DNA of 64,000 nt, taken from NCBI RefSeq assembly GCF_900177815.1, contig NZ_FXAZ01000008.1:124001-188000 (forward strand), read 5' to 3'. Every line of letters starts with the position of its first letter. Position 1 is the stretch's first letter. This DNA comes from Paenibacillus aquistagni. Its GTDB lineage: Bacteria; Bacillota; Bacilli; Paenibacillales; Paenibacillaceae. The notes under the pieces were generated by a model. The model did not search any database, had not been told where the DNA came from, and worked only from the letters and a program-made list of their open reading frames with translations. Below, piece after piece: positions 1-8,247 of this stretch. The position numbers were made by a program, and so were the translations under genes.

Positions 1-30
1 CTGAACACATTCAATCCTTCTTCTCGCTAA

Positions 31-171
31 ATGCCTAATGCCAAACCTACAGTTCACCACTCCATTTATAATGGTCTACTCTTAATAGACGGCTTCATCG
101 AGGAGAAAGACGCAGGTACGAACAAGGAATATGTTCCTATTCATGCAAAAACAGCTGTCTTCTATGAATGA
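31..171 (+). CDS. Small orphan reading frame or 3' end of a broken gene
   Basis: A 46-codon frame runs from ATG at 31 to TGA at 169-171 and ends in the residues AKTAVFYE. The same frame is also open upstream from the window edge to a TAA at 28-30, directly before the ATG. It could therefore be a small protein coupled to an upstream gene, or a longer gene interrupted by a nonsense codon. No ribosome binding site precedes the ATG. The composition (charged, with Gly and Tyr) looks protein-like, but I recognise no family. The stop codon lies inside the hairpin at 149-189. Confidence 0.3.
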   Translation: MPNAKPTVHHSIYNGLLLIDGFIEEKDAGTNKEYVPIHAKTAVFYE

Positions 172-189
172 CCAAGAAGGCAGCTGTTT
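149..189 (-). terminator. Intrinsic terminator of the Crp/Fnr-type gene
   Basis: Arms 149-163 and 175-189 pair over 15 bp with one G-U wobble around an 11-nt loop. On the minus strand the stem is followed by a run of five T. It lies 35 nt beyond the stop of the regulator gene at 225. Confidence 0.75.
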
Positions 190-224
190 ATTCAAGGTAA
201 CGAGTGTATGCTCTTTTTCCATCG

Positions 225-920
225 CTATTCAAATAAGATTCCATTAGACATTTCTTGCAGGCGAGTCCAGTCCAGCACTCGAATATAATCCTTCCCCCTC
301 TCCAGAATGCCCTCTTGGCAAAGTCCTTGTATCGTTCGGTTAAGATGCCGATGGGTGGTACCCAGCAGGCCTGCGATTTCGCCAATCTTGGAGGTTTGAA
401 GCTCTGATGTGAAGGGGGTATAGGCCTCCGACAGCATCGTGGACAGCAGATAACTGGCAAATCGATTCTCAACAGACGACAGCAGGTTCACACTTGCTTG
501 GCTTGTACAGGTTTGCAGCTTGTGACTCAGATGCAAAAGCAGATAATGCAGCAGCTTGGCATTATTCATCTCATGTTTGCGTAGATAATCAAAATCAAGT
601 CCAAGCAGCACACAGTCGCTAACGGCAGCCACTTGAGACTTCACGGATATCCGGCTGATGAACTCAATATCGCCAATGACAGACGGAGGATTGCAGAAGC
701 GAAGGAGCAGCGATTTGCCTGTAACCAGATTGGTCGAGATCTTTAATTTGCCCTCAACTAAAAAAAGCAGCGTGTGAATCTCATCTCCCTCATGGAACAG
801 AACCTCATTCGCTCTGTAGGAGTACAGCTTAAATGGAATTTCTCGGATAGGATCAAACCATTGATCCATGCCAAACCGTTTTATAAGATCATTGACTTCA
901 TTAGATATAGGATTAACCAT
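225..920 (-). CDS. Crp/Fnr family transcriptional regulator
   Basis: This 231-aa protein has an N-terminal cyclic-nucleotide-binding-type beta-barrel (about residues 25-115, with the segment VLFHEGDEIHTLLFLVEGKL). A connecting helix follows (about 120-150), then a C-terminal winged helix (about 165-225, with KIGEIAGLLGTTHRHLNRTI as the probable recognition region). Length and order fit the Crp/Fnr family, close to YeiL-like members. I see no Fnr-type N-terminal Cys cluster, so the effector is unknown. The start is the ATG at 918-920. The gene is divergent from the HAD phosphatase at 1032, and a perfect 14-bp palindrome lies between them, suggesting that it regulates itself and that neighbour. 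It is monocistronic, with its own terminator. Confidence 0.85.
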   Translation of the reverse strand: MVNPISNEVNDLIKRFGMDQWFDPIREIPFKLYSYRANEVLFHEGDEIHTLLFLVEGKLKISTNLVTGKSLLLRFCNPPSVIGDIEFISRISVKSQVAAVSDCVLLGLDFDYLRKHEMNNAKLLHYLLLHLSHKLQTCTSQASVNLLSSVENRFASYLLSTMLSEAYTPFTSELQTSKIGEIAGLLGTTHRHLNRTIQGLCQEGILERGKDYIRVLDWTRLQEMSNGILFE

Positions 921-962
921 GTGGACACCTCAGGCTGTTTGATTTCGTTAAAGTGAAAAGCG

Positions 963-976
963 AGGACATATGTCCT
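963..976. promoter_or_regulatory. Perfect 14-bp palindrome, candidate operator of the Crp/Fnr-type regulator
   Basis: The sequence AGGACATATGTCCT is a perfect inverted repeat in the divergent intergenic region. A plus-strand -10-like TATGAT sits at 998-1003, which places the palindrome centre about 40 bp upstream of the expected start, the class II activator position. A minus-strand TATAAT lies at 980-985, so the palindrome falls over that promoter's start region and could mediate autorepression. Operator assignment is inference. Confidence 0.55.
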
Positions 977-1031
977 TCTATTATATCCCAACCCTTGTAT
1001 GATAGAAGAAAAACGATATTCGAGGTGCACC

Positions 1032-1802
1032 ATGAAGTTTGTCTTTGATTTGGATGGAACGATTTGCTTTCAAGGAAAGCCCGTACCTGCAAAGCTAACA
1101 GATGCAATAGCCGCCTTAACCGCAGCAGGGCACGAAGTTATCTTCGCTTCTGCAAGACCGATTCGCGACTTGCTGCCTGTCATCGATAAAGCTTTCCATG
1201 CTTATCCCATGATCGGAGGCAATGGCTCTATCGTGGCACAAGCTGGCGTCATTAGCTCTACCGTTCATTTTAAGGATCAAGAACGGCTGCAGCTCCTTGA
1301 ACTTATTGCATGCTTCAACGCGACCTATCTAGCAGACGGCAAATGGAATTACGCCTATACAGGCCCCTTAGACCATCCGATTGTTCAGAATCTTGATCCT
1401 GAACAACGAGCAGCCAACATCACGATCGAGGAATTGCAGCCACTGATTAAACTCCTAATCGTAACCTCATCCGATATGGAGCGTCTGGAGGAACGTTTAA
1501 GCACCCTGAATGTGATCGTCCACTCCCATGGCAAGGAAGGGGTGCTGGATATTAGTCCCGCTGGCATTCATAAGTGGAGCGGCTTGCAGCAGCTAGGTGT
1601 CCAAGAGAAGACCTATATTGCCTTTGGCAACGATGCCAATGATATCACGATGTTTCAGCATGCCAAGCATGCGGTCATGATCGGCCATCATGACAAGCTC
1701 GTCTCTTATGCTTCTGAAGCAATCGCTATGGATGGAGAGCAGGAGGAAAAAGAGGATAGAATCGTACAGAAGCTGCTTCAACTCTCACAGATCTACAGCT
1801 AG
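1032..1802 (+). CDS. HAD superfamily phosphatase, Cof-type
   Basis: The protein is about 256 aa from the ATG at 1032, chosen because GAGGTG lies 4-9 nt upstream and the protein then begins directly with the HAD motif I, MKFVFDLDGT (nucleophile D6, acid/base D8). Motif II is the FASARP segment (Cof enzymes usually have Ser/Thr here). Motif IV is the FGNDANDITMF segment that binds Mg2+. The inserted alpha/beta cap between them is the C2 type. Cof-type enzymes dephosphorylate sugar phosphates, nucleotide phosphates or flavin precursors, and the substrate cannot be read from sequence. The gene is divergent from the Crp-type regulator and probably under its control. Confidence 0.85.
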   Translation: MKFVFDLDGTICFQGKPVPAKLTDAIAALTAAGHEVIFASARPIRDLLPVIDKAFHAYPMIGGNGSIVAQAGVISSTVHFKDQERLQLLELIACFNATYLADGKWNYAYTGPLDHPIVQNLDPEQRAANITIEELQPLIKLLIVTSSDMERLEERLSTLNVIVHSHGKEGVLDISPAGIHKWSGLQQLGVQEKTYIAFGNDANDITMFQHAKHAVMIGHHDKLVSYASEAIAMDGEQEEKEDRIVQKLLQLSQIYS

Positions 1803-1890
1803 TAAAAGAAAGCGGAGAAGTATGAAGACATCGATCTCATCTTCTTTAGCTTCTGCCGCTCCAACGAAGAAGCAACAACAGGGGTGAAGC

Positions 1891-1992
1891 CTAACCACAT
1901 TCTAGCTTCATCCTGACATCATCATAACCGATGACATGAGCCGCCAATGAATCTTTCGCTTTATCAAAATTGGTGCAGTGGCTCTCCAGTGG
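1891..1992 (-). pseudogene. Possible decayed 3' end of an unknown gene
   Basis: A minus-strand frame without a start codon runs from 1992 to a TAG at 1891-1893. It reads like protein (NFDKAKDSL, then GYDDVRMKLECG at the end). Just upstream, another frame reads AVRDGSHWRATA, as if one coding sequence had been shifted. I recognise no family and no start. It may be chance. Confidence 0.25.
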
Positions 1993-2041
1993 CTACCATC
2001 ACGCACAGCCACCGGCTTCACCGCAGCTTACTTGACAAAAA

Positions 2042-2074
2042 AGAGGCTTTGCGTCTATTTAACGCAAAGCCTCT
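2042..2074 (-). terminator. Intrinsic terminator of the SLH glycoside hydrolase gene
   Basis: A perfect 13-bp stem (2042-2054 with 2062-2074) encloses a 7-nt loop. It is followed on the minus strand by six T, 8 nt after the stop codon of the gene ending at 2082. It closes the carbohydrate locus. Confidence 0.9.
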
Positions 2075-2081
2075 ATCCTTA

Positions 2082-5000
2082 TTATGGTGCCATGCGAAGC
2101 AGCAACGTTACCGCTTCTGCTCTAGTTACAGCATCATTCGGCGCAAAGCGCTGATTCTTGCCTTGAATGAGCCCCGCTTCATAGACTGCTGCGGCTGCTT
2201 CTCTCCCCCATGCTGGAATATCATCCGCATCAACGAACGGAAGCGCTGCCTGCGAGCCCTTCAGCTCCAATGCGCGAGCCACGATGCTAACCAGTTCCAT
2301 GCGCGTGATCGTTTGGCCTGGTCGGAAGGTATGATCCTCGTAGCCCTTCACGAGTCCTGCCTTCACCACACTGCTGACGTATGGCTTCGCCCAAGCTGGG
2401 ATGCTTGCTGCATCCTTGAAGGATACCGCAGTCTCATCTGCCGGCAGCTTCAACGCTCGAACCAGCATAGCCATCAGCTCGCTGCGCGTTACTTTCGCAT
2501 TTGGACGGAATGTGGAATCCTCATACCCCTTCACGATTCCGCGTTCTACAGCCTTCTCAATGGCTTCACGTCCCCAATGCTTCGCAATATCGGAGAAGCC
2601 TTGTTGCTCTGGCTTTTCATTTCCGCCATTGCCATTGCTGCCGTTATTTCCATTGTTATTATTATTTCCATTATTGCTGTTTCCGTTGTTTCCTGAGCTG
2701 CCATTATTACCATCGTTTCCGCTGTTGCCATCATTACCATTATTGCCGCTGTTATCGTTTGGCAGATCACTAAGCGTAATCGTCACGGACTTCGTTTGAA
2801 GCGGCACTGTTACCATTCCTTTGCCCTGATCGATCGTGCCTGCTGAAGTATGCTTAATATTGTTCACCATGCTTGGCAGTTGAATGCTGAAGACCGCATC
2901 TGCTGCATCTACCTTAGCTTGTGCCAAGCTAGTGGAGAATGTAAAGACAAGCTTGTTCCCGCTGCGCTTAATCTCATAGCCTACTCTTCCGCCTTGAAGA
3001 GCTGGATAGTTGTTGATCGAGGCTACAATCTGCTTGTTCTTCGCCGCTTCTTTGACCCATTCTTTTGGGATACCGCGGCCTACAATGATCTCGACCTGTT
3101 GATTCTTATCATAGATGCGCTCTGCAATTAGAGAATCGACCAGCACCTTGGAGTTTACAGCTTGGCCCCACATATGCTGTGCCGAGCCGCCTCCGCCCGG
3201 CGTATTCTGTACGCCAAGACGATCATTGGCAGCTGCCCATGGACTCGATTCTGCAGGATAGTTGATGCCTTCCCACCAGCTGAATGGTCCACTCATTGAC
3301 TTTTCAATCATGAACTCATAGGCTTTGATACCCATATCGCGGTACTGCTCGCCGCGAAGCGCGGCACTGCCGTATCCCGCATTGTAAGCACTGGAATAGA
3401 AGCCGTGAGGATATCCGCCAAAGTTGTAAGGAGAATCGGTCGTCCCCTCTACCACACGGCGCTCCATACCGTATGTGTATGTGTCATCAAGCTTCGTTAA
3501 GTTAATGTTATCTGCTGGCTGCTCTGCTCCATAGAGATAGCCATCCCACAGCCATCTGCCGAACAAGAACATGGAAGCCCAGTTCGCGTCTCTCGAATCC
3601 TTCATCCGGTTCTCATCATTGCTCTGTACAACCGAAGCCGGAATATAGTCGAGTCCCTTCTCCTTCATTGTTGACTCAAGCTTTGCCGTAAAGTCTGCTA
3701 GCAGATCGTCGTACTGTGCCTTCGCCCACTCTGCCTCCGCGAGATAGCGGTCATCGCCCTTCAACTGATGAAGCTCTCTAGCAATATATTCATAGGAAGC
3801 CAAGCCTGTAAGCGCTGAATAGTTGTCGATCGTCCATAATCCAAGCGTATCAATGGCCTTTGTCTGCTTCATAATGCCGCCTTCGCCGGCACGATCGCTC
3901 TCGATGCTTCTTGCACCGAACTTGACGCGCTTTTCGAATACAGTGCCCATGGAGCCGTCATCCGCTGTCATCATCTCATCGAAGATCGAGGCATCGCCTG
4001 TCTTGCTCAAGTATACGGCATACGTCCATGGCAGCTTCCAGTTGGCATCCCAGAACTGGTTCGGGTCGATCTGCCCCGTCTCAATGTTGATGCCTCCTGT
4101 CAGCGGAATACTCTCGAGATACTCCCTCGCATGAGCGAAGTCACCGCTCTGAATGAGTTGAACGAAGATGCCGATCGTATCGTGCGAGTACAAGCGAGCA
4201 TAGCCATTCTCACCAACATGCAGATAGTTGCCATCCTTGATGATCATGTTGTAAATGTAGCCTGCCTTGAAGGCATTCACAAGCTCCTTGTTCGGCAGGT
4301 TCATATCGACAACCGAACCAAGTCTTGTGTTCCAGTAAGACTTCATCTCGCTGTAATTCGAATCGAAGGAGCCTTGCTGTGCAATCTGAGCTCTCGATAG
4401 GGACGCAAATGCCTCCTTGCCTGCATCGAAGTACTCATACTTGTCAGCTTCGATCGCATACTCTCTTACCACAGTTTCGCCTGGCTTAATGACATAAGCA
4501 TTAGCCGCTGCTGCGTTCATCGGTACAAGATTGCTCGATACAACCGGCAGCAGGCGTGTCTCGCTAGACGCGTTAGTTACCGTCATTCGCGTATAGTTGA
4601 CGACATAGTCTTTGCCATCAACCGTTCTCTTGTTCGCGAATGATTCGAGCTTGACCTTCATCTCATGGCTGTCAAACTCATGAATAAACACTGGCAAATA
4701 GCCTTCGCCATTCACCCATTTGATATTGGATTCGCTTGTCGCCCCGAAGGTTACTATCTGCTTTGGCGCAACGGGGCCATGCTGCATTGGGCGGTTGCCG
4801 CCAATCTGATAGGAGCCATCCAAGAAAGCAAGCGTTGCATTCTTATCCCCTTCAAAGCCGAAGCCTGCGGTTACTTTCGGATTGGTTGCATATTGATAGC
4901 TCTCTGTGAGCTGAAGCGCATCCATCGCATTTAGCACAGCGGAGTAGGACAGAATCCGCTCTTGCTCTGCTGCATTTGCAGGCAGCGCTTGTGCCGCTTG

Positions 5001-6770
5001 AAGCACAGCTTTGAGGCTTGCAGCCGATTCATCAGTATAGCCTGCCAGAACGACTTGGCTCATTCCTGCCAGCATAGCAGCCACATCTTCCAGCTTCTTG
5101 CCAAGCGCAAGCTGGTCATAGCACTGCTGCACCCGAAGAAGCGCTGCATCCAGTTCCTCCTGCTTCACATCGACATCGCTCAAGCGCTGCTCGGCATGAC
5201 TTACTGCAGCCTCCAAGGCTGACCACGATTCGAGGGTGAACAATTGACGGTTAACCTGCTTCACTTGTTCAAGCTTCTCAAGCAAAGGCGCCTTCACAAT
5301 ATTGCCTTCCTTCACGATGCGCATCATGCCTGTTCCAAGCGTGGATTCGGATAGGAGTACACCATCCTTCTTTTTGCCAAAGTACTCGTTCATGGAATCT
5401 GTAATCTTCGGCATAACCATCCATCGATAGGAGCCAAGTCCCAATTGTTCTTGCGTCAGTACCAATGCATAACGGGTATTGGATTGAAGATCATAGCTGA
5501 GCTCCGCAGTCGTAAGGCCGCCGTCAATGATGGAATCCTGCTTAACGACTGTCTTCGCAAGCGCTTCTCCCTCCGGAAGTCCCTCTGCATTAACAGCATG
5601 CAGCTGAACGACAAGGTCACTTACAGGCTCCTTATATCGTTTTACAACGAATTGAACAACCTTCATTGTGAAGCCTTCCTCTACAGAGAACGTCTGGTAG
5701 CGTGCTTGCTCATTCTTGGAAGTACCAAAGGTATACTCTCCAATGGAATGGCCTGTATAGTCAATGACGATATTCGATTCTCGCTTCACAAGAGCCGCTT
5801 GAGCGGCAAGCATGCCTTGGTAAGCGCTGTCAACTTGCTGCTGAGTGGCTGCTGCAAGATCGAGCATCCGCTTTGCTTCCTCTCTTGCATTCACGAGGTT
5901 AGCCCATGATTCATCTGTATACAGCCCTTGTGTCATATACATCAGACGATTGTATTCGTTATTCAGCGTCAGCTTGTCCGCAAGCACACGATTGCTAAGG
6001 GCAAGTCCAGAGAAGGACATATTTCCGTTTTTACTGCGAACATTGGTAAGACGCACATCTACTCTGATCTTTTTCTGAGCGGGGACTTGAAGCTGGACCT
6101 TCATCACCTTAGATGCAGCATCTGCTCCAAACTGCTTCGTATCAAGCAGCAGTTCATCAGCATATACCTCAACCTTCACATCAGCCTGCCACATCCCTAA
6201 GCCAAACATAAGTGTTGAAGGCACTGCTTGAGGTTCAACCTGAATATTCCATCCTACGCGATCATACTGGCCCGGCTCACGGCTGTCTGCTGGGTAGAAT
6301 ACGCCAAAGCCGGTATCCTTAGAGCCATATTGTGCGCCTTCCATCCCATCAGTCCACGTATAGGACATATAATTTACATCGCTGCCTCTGCTGGTCTTGC
6401 CTTCTGAAGCCGTATTGCCATAAACATCAAAGGTAACCGAGCTGCCTCCAGCCTTTTTCACCTGCGCGACCTTGCCAAGGTTGTCGCCTCTTAAGTGAAT
6501 CCAATCCGCATCGCCCGTTTCAGTGAGATTAAGCGAATACTCCCCTTGAACCTCGCCATCAGTCATATGGAGCCCAGCATCTGCCTGCAAAGCATTTGCT
6601 TGCAAGACATTCTCCCCAGCTGCTGCTTCTGCTCCAAGGTTCACATTCGTTCCTTGAATGGTCTCTTGATCTGGGGAAGCCTGTACGGCTACTGGTCCTA
6701 GCGTTGTCGCAATCATGCTGACGAGTAGTGCTTTTGATACCCATTTCTGTAGTGGATCTTTCAACGTCAA
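2082..6770 (-). CDS. Giant secreted SLH-anchored putative glycoside hydrolase
   Basis: This 1562-aa protein has a signal peptide (about 1-31, ending VQA-SP) and an N-terminal carbohydrate-binding-like region. About three FIVAR-type helical repeats follow (around 270-335, 500-560 and 565-620, with motifs such as TDESWANLVNAREEA). The large middle part (about 640-1300) is rich in Trp, Tyr and acidic residues, with segments such as YSHDTIGIFVQL, FWDANWKLPWTYAVYLSK and YNFGGYPHGFYSSAYNAGYG. These resemble an (alpha/alpha)6-barrel glycosidase, but I cannot assign a GH family. An Asn/Gly low-complexity linker (about 1335-1388) leads to three SLH domains (from about 1391, with GIVKGYEDSTFRP and GLVKGYEDHTFRP), which bind pyruvylated wall polymer. 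It is the last gene of the sugar locus, after an internal terminator, so it probably cleaves the polysaccharide that feeds the transporter. Confidence 0.75.
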   Translation of the reverse strand: MTLKDPLQKWVSKALLVSMIATTLGPVAVQASPDQETIQGTNVNLGAEAAAGENVLQANALQADAGLHMTDGEVQGEYSLNLTETGDADWIHLRGDNLGKVAQVKKAGGSSVTFDVYGNTASEGKTSRGSDVNYMSYTWTDGMEGAQYGSKDTGFGVFYPADSREPGQYDRVGWNIQVEPQAVPSTLMFGLGMWQADVKVEVYADELLLDTKQFGADAASKVMKVQLQVPAQKKIRVDVRLTNVRSKNGNMSFSGLALSNRVLADKLTLNNEYNRLMYMTQGLYTDESWANLVNAREEAKRMLDLAAATQQQVDSAYQGMLAAQAALVKRESNIVIDYTGHSIGEYTFGTSKNEQARYQTFSVEEGFTMKVVQFVVKRYKEPVSDLVVQLHAVNAEGLPEGEALAKTVVKQDSIIDGGLTTAELSYDLQSNTRYALVLTQEQLGLGSYRWMVMPKITDSMNEYFGKKKDGVLLSESTLGTGMMRIVKEGNIVKAPLLEKLEQVKQVNRQLFTLESWSALEAAVSHAEQRLSDVDVKQEELDAALLRVQQCYDQLALGKKLEDVAAMLAGMSQVVLAGYTDESAASLKAVLQAAQALPANAAEQERILSYSAVLNAMDALQLTESYQYATNPKVTAGFGFEGDKNATLAFLDGSYQIGGNRPMQHGPVAPKQIVTFGATSESNIKWVNGEGYLPVFIHEFDSHEMKVKLESFANKRTVDGKDYVVNYTRMTVTNASSETRLLPVVSSNLVPMNAAAANAYVIKPGETVVREYAIEADKYEYFDAGKEAFASLSRAQIAQQGSFDSNYSEMKSYWNTRLGSVVDMNLPNKELVNAFKAGYIYNMIIKDGNYLHVGENGYARLYSHDTIGIFVQLIQSGDFAHAREYLESIPLTGGINIETGQIDPNQFWDANWKLPWTYAVYLSKTGDASIFDEMMTADDGSMGTVFEKRVKFGARSIESDRAGEGGIMKQTKAIDTLGLWTIDNYSALTGLASYEYIARELHQLKGDDRYLAEAEWAKAQYDDLLADFTAKLESTMKEKGLDYIPASVVQSNDENRMKDSRDANWASMFLFGRWLWDGYLYGAEQPADNINLTKLDDTYTYGMERRVVEGTTDSPYNFGGYPHGFYSSAYNAGYGSAALRGEQYRDMGIKAYEFMIEKSMSGPFSWWEGINYPAESSPWAAANDRLGVQNTPGGGGSAQHMWGQAVNSKVLVDSLIAERIYDKNQQVEIIVGRGIPKEWVKEAAKNKQIVASINNYPALQGGRVGYEIKRSGNKLVFTFSTSLAQAKVDAADAVFSIQLPSMVNNIKHTSAGTIDQGKGMVTVPLQTKSVTITLSDLPNDNSGNNGNDGNSGNDGNNGSSGNNGNSNNGNNNNNGNNGSNGNGGNEKPEQQGFSDIAKHWGREAIEKAVERGIVKGYEDSTFRPNAKVTRSELMAMLVRALKLPADETAVSFKDAASIPAWAKPYVSSVVKAGLVKGYEDHTFRPGQTITRMELVSIVARALELKGSQAALPFVDADDIPAWGREAAAAVYEAGLIQGKNQRFAPNDAVTRAEAVTLLLRMAP

Positions 6771-6813
6771 TTCTCTCCCTTCAATGCCCTTCTATAAATT
6801 CAATGCTCTTCTT

Positions 6814-6855
6814 AAAAAAAAGGGGGGGACCTTACATCATGCAAAGTCCAACCCC
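6814..6855 (-). terminator. Intergenic terminator or attenuator between binding-protein and hydrolase genes
   Basis: On the minus strand GGGG-TT-GGAC pairs with GTCC-CCCC across a 14-nt loop, followed by eight T (the A-run at 6814-6821). It lies just after the binding-protein stop and upstream of the hydrolase start. This is where a leaky terminator would give much more binding protein than hydrolase, a common arrangement in ABC sugar operons. Confidence 0.65.
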
Positions 6856-6862
6856 TGTCATG

Positions 6863-8131
6863 CTAGTTTTGTCCGTACTTGCTTTGAAGATCGTTGAGCA
6901 ATTGCTCGACAGTCAGGCCGTCCTTCTTAAAGATGATCTCTTCTACGCCTTTAAGCAGGTCAGCGTGGAAGGCTTTTGTCTGCTCAGGATAAGCAAATGG
7001 CATGCCTACTTTTTCCATGTTGTCGAACACTGGCTTAAGCTCAGGGTTCTTTTCCAGATATTTAGGCAGCAAAGCAGATACTGCTGGAGAATAGCCGACC
7101 GCTTCGATAGCATTGATCTGAGCATCATCGCGAAGAGCATATTTGATCACTTGCATCGCTTCTTCTTTGTTCTTGCTGCCCGCAAGGATAGACAAGCCAT
7201 GCGAGTAAGCGCTTTGTGCCTCAACCGTGCCTTTTGGCATTGGAAGCGCGATCATTTCCATGTCTGGGTTTGCTTCCTTCAAGTGGCCGACATACCAAGG
7301 GCCTGCAGTAGACATCGCGCCTTTTTCTTGGCTGAACACTTCGCCGTCCCAAGGAGCACCTACTTCAATCGGTGCAATCGCTACCTGATGCTTCAAGAAG
7401 AGATCCACGAAGAACTGAACGCCTGCAATGTTCTCCTTGGAGTTGATAGTCTTGCCGAAGCCCCAATCTCCTCCAAACGCATGCACATACTGTGTAATAT
7501 GGAACGGATCAATGCTGCCGATAATGCCCTTTACGCCGTCCTTCGACATCGCTTTCGCCAGCTCTACCACTTCATCCATCGTTTCAGGCTGCTTCGTTAT
7601 GCCGGAAGCCTCAAACATCTTCTTGTTGACGGCCAGCATGGAAGTAGAGGAATCGTAAGGGATCCCGAACAGCTTGTTGTCGTCGGTCCAGCCTTTATAG
7701 AGGGAGGCGGTAATTCGATCCTTCTCGAAGCCTACCTTATCGATCAGCTCATCCAAAGGAGCTAACACGCCTTTTTTGATATATTCATAGTTGCCTTCAT
7801 CAGACATTGCGATAATATCCGGACCTACGCCTGCAGCAATCGCCGCTGGAACCGCTTTCCAAAATTCATCACTGGTCGGATACATCTGCATCTTCACTTT
7901 AATATTCGGGTGCTCTTTTTCCAGGCCATCGATCATGTATTCGAAGTTTTTCTGCTCCGAAGCGTTTGCCCAGTAAGCCATCGTAACTTCCACCGTCTGT
8001 TTCTTTTCTTGATCCGCTCCGCCGCTGTTAGCAGCACTATTCGCATCGCCTGCATTTGAGCCTGAGCCGCAGCCTACCGCAGTAAGCATCAGCAAGAGGG
8101 TACAGAGCAGCACAACTGCTTTCTTTTTCAT
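6863..8131 (-). CDS. Sugar ABC transporter solute-binding lipoprotein
   Basis: This 422-aa protein has a lipoprotein signal peptide with lipobox TAVGC (Cys at residue 21) and a Ser/Gly/Asn-rich tether. The mature domain is of the bacterial extracellular solute-binding family 1, showing AAIAAGVGPDIIAMSDEG, a typical hinge-region motif, and Trp/Tyr-rich loops (GPWYVGHLKEANP). It should capture an oligosaccharide and deliver it to the permeases encoded at 14968-16734. AGGGG precedes the ATG. The gene lies apart from the permeases, after the regulator gene, and has its own paired repeats at 8215-8247. No ABC ATPase is encoded here, so a shared MsmX-type ATPase elsewhere is expected. Confidence 0.9.
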   Translation of the reverse strand: MKKKAVVLLCTLLLMLTAVGCGSGSNAGDANSAANSGGADQEKKQTVEVTMAYWANASEQKNFEYMIDGLEKEHPNIKVKMQMYPTSDEFWKAVPAAIAAGVGPDIIAMSDEGNYEYIKKGVLAPLDELIDKVGFEKDRITASLYKGWTDDNKLFGIPYDSSTSMLAVNKKMFEASGITKQPETMDEVVELAKAMSKDGVKGIIGSIDPFHITQYVHAFGGDWGFGKTINSKENIAGVQFFVDLFLKHQVAIAPIEVGAPWDGEVFSQEKGAMSTAGPWYVGHLKEANPDMEMIALPMPKGTVEAQSAYSHGLSILAGSKNKEEAMQVIKYALRDDAQINAIEAVGYSPAVSALLPKYLEKNPELKPVFDNMEKVGMPFAYPEQTKAFHADLLKGVEEIIFKKDGLTVEQLLNDLQSKYGQN

Positions 8132-8214
8132 AAGTCACTACCCCTTTTGTTCCAGATAATTCACCTTGGTCGGTGTTACCTTCATCTTAGCTTTGCGAAC
8201 CTGCAGCGCAAACA

Positions 8215-8247
8215 GAGGATCTTTACATATCTTTGTGATTTTTTACT
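8215..8247. promoter_or_regulatory. Paired repeat upstream of the binding-protein gene, candidate response-regulator site
   Basis: GAGGATCTTTACA at 8215-8227 is followed exactly 20 bp later (8235-8247) by the weaker copy GTGATTTTTTACT. The same element occurs twice, with the same 20-bp spacing and orientation, upstream of the permease operon (16816-16848). AraC-type regulators commonly bind such half-sites two helical turns apart. The pair partly overlaps the 3' end of the regulator gene. Function is inferred. Confidence 0.55.

Noticed and set aside
1947-2770. Plus-strand frames and a repetitive stretch at 2625-2760 that might suggest a repeat array
   Set aside because: The repetition is the Asn/Gly-codon linker before the SLH domains, not a CRISPR or satellite; the frames are its antisense.
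6728-7765. A 345-codon plus-strand open frame
   Set aside because: It is antisense to the binding-protein gene, which has a lipobox, family motifs and a ribosome binding site; the plus frame has a His/Cys/Phe-rich composition with no domain.
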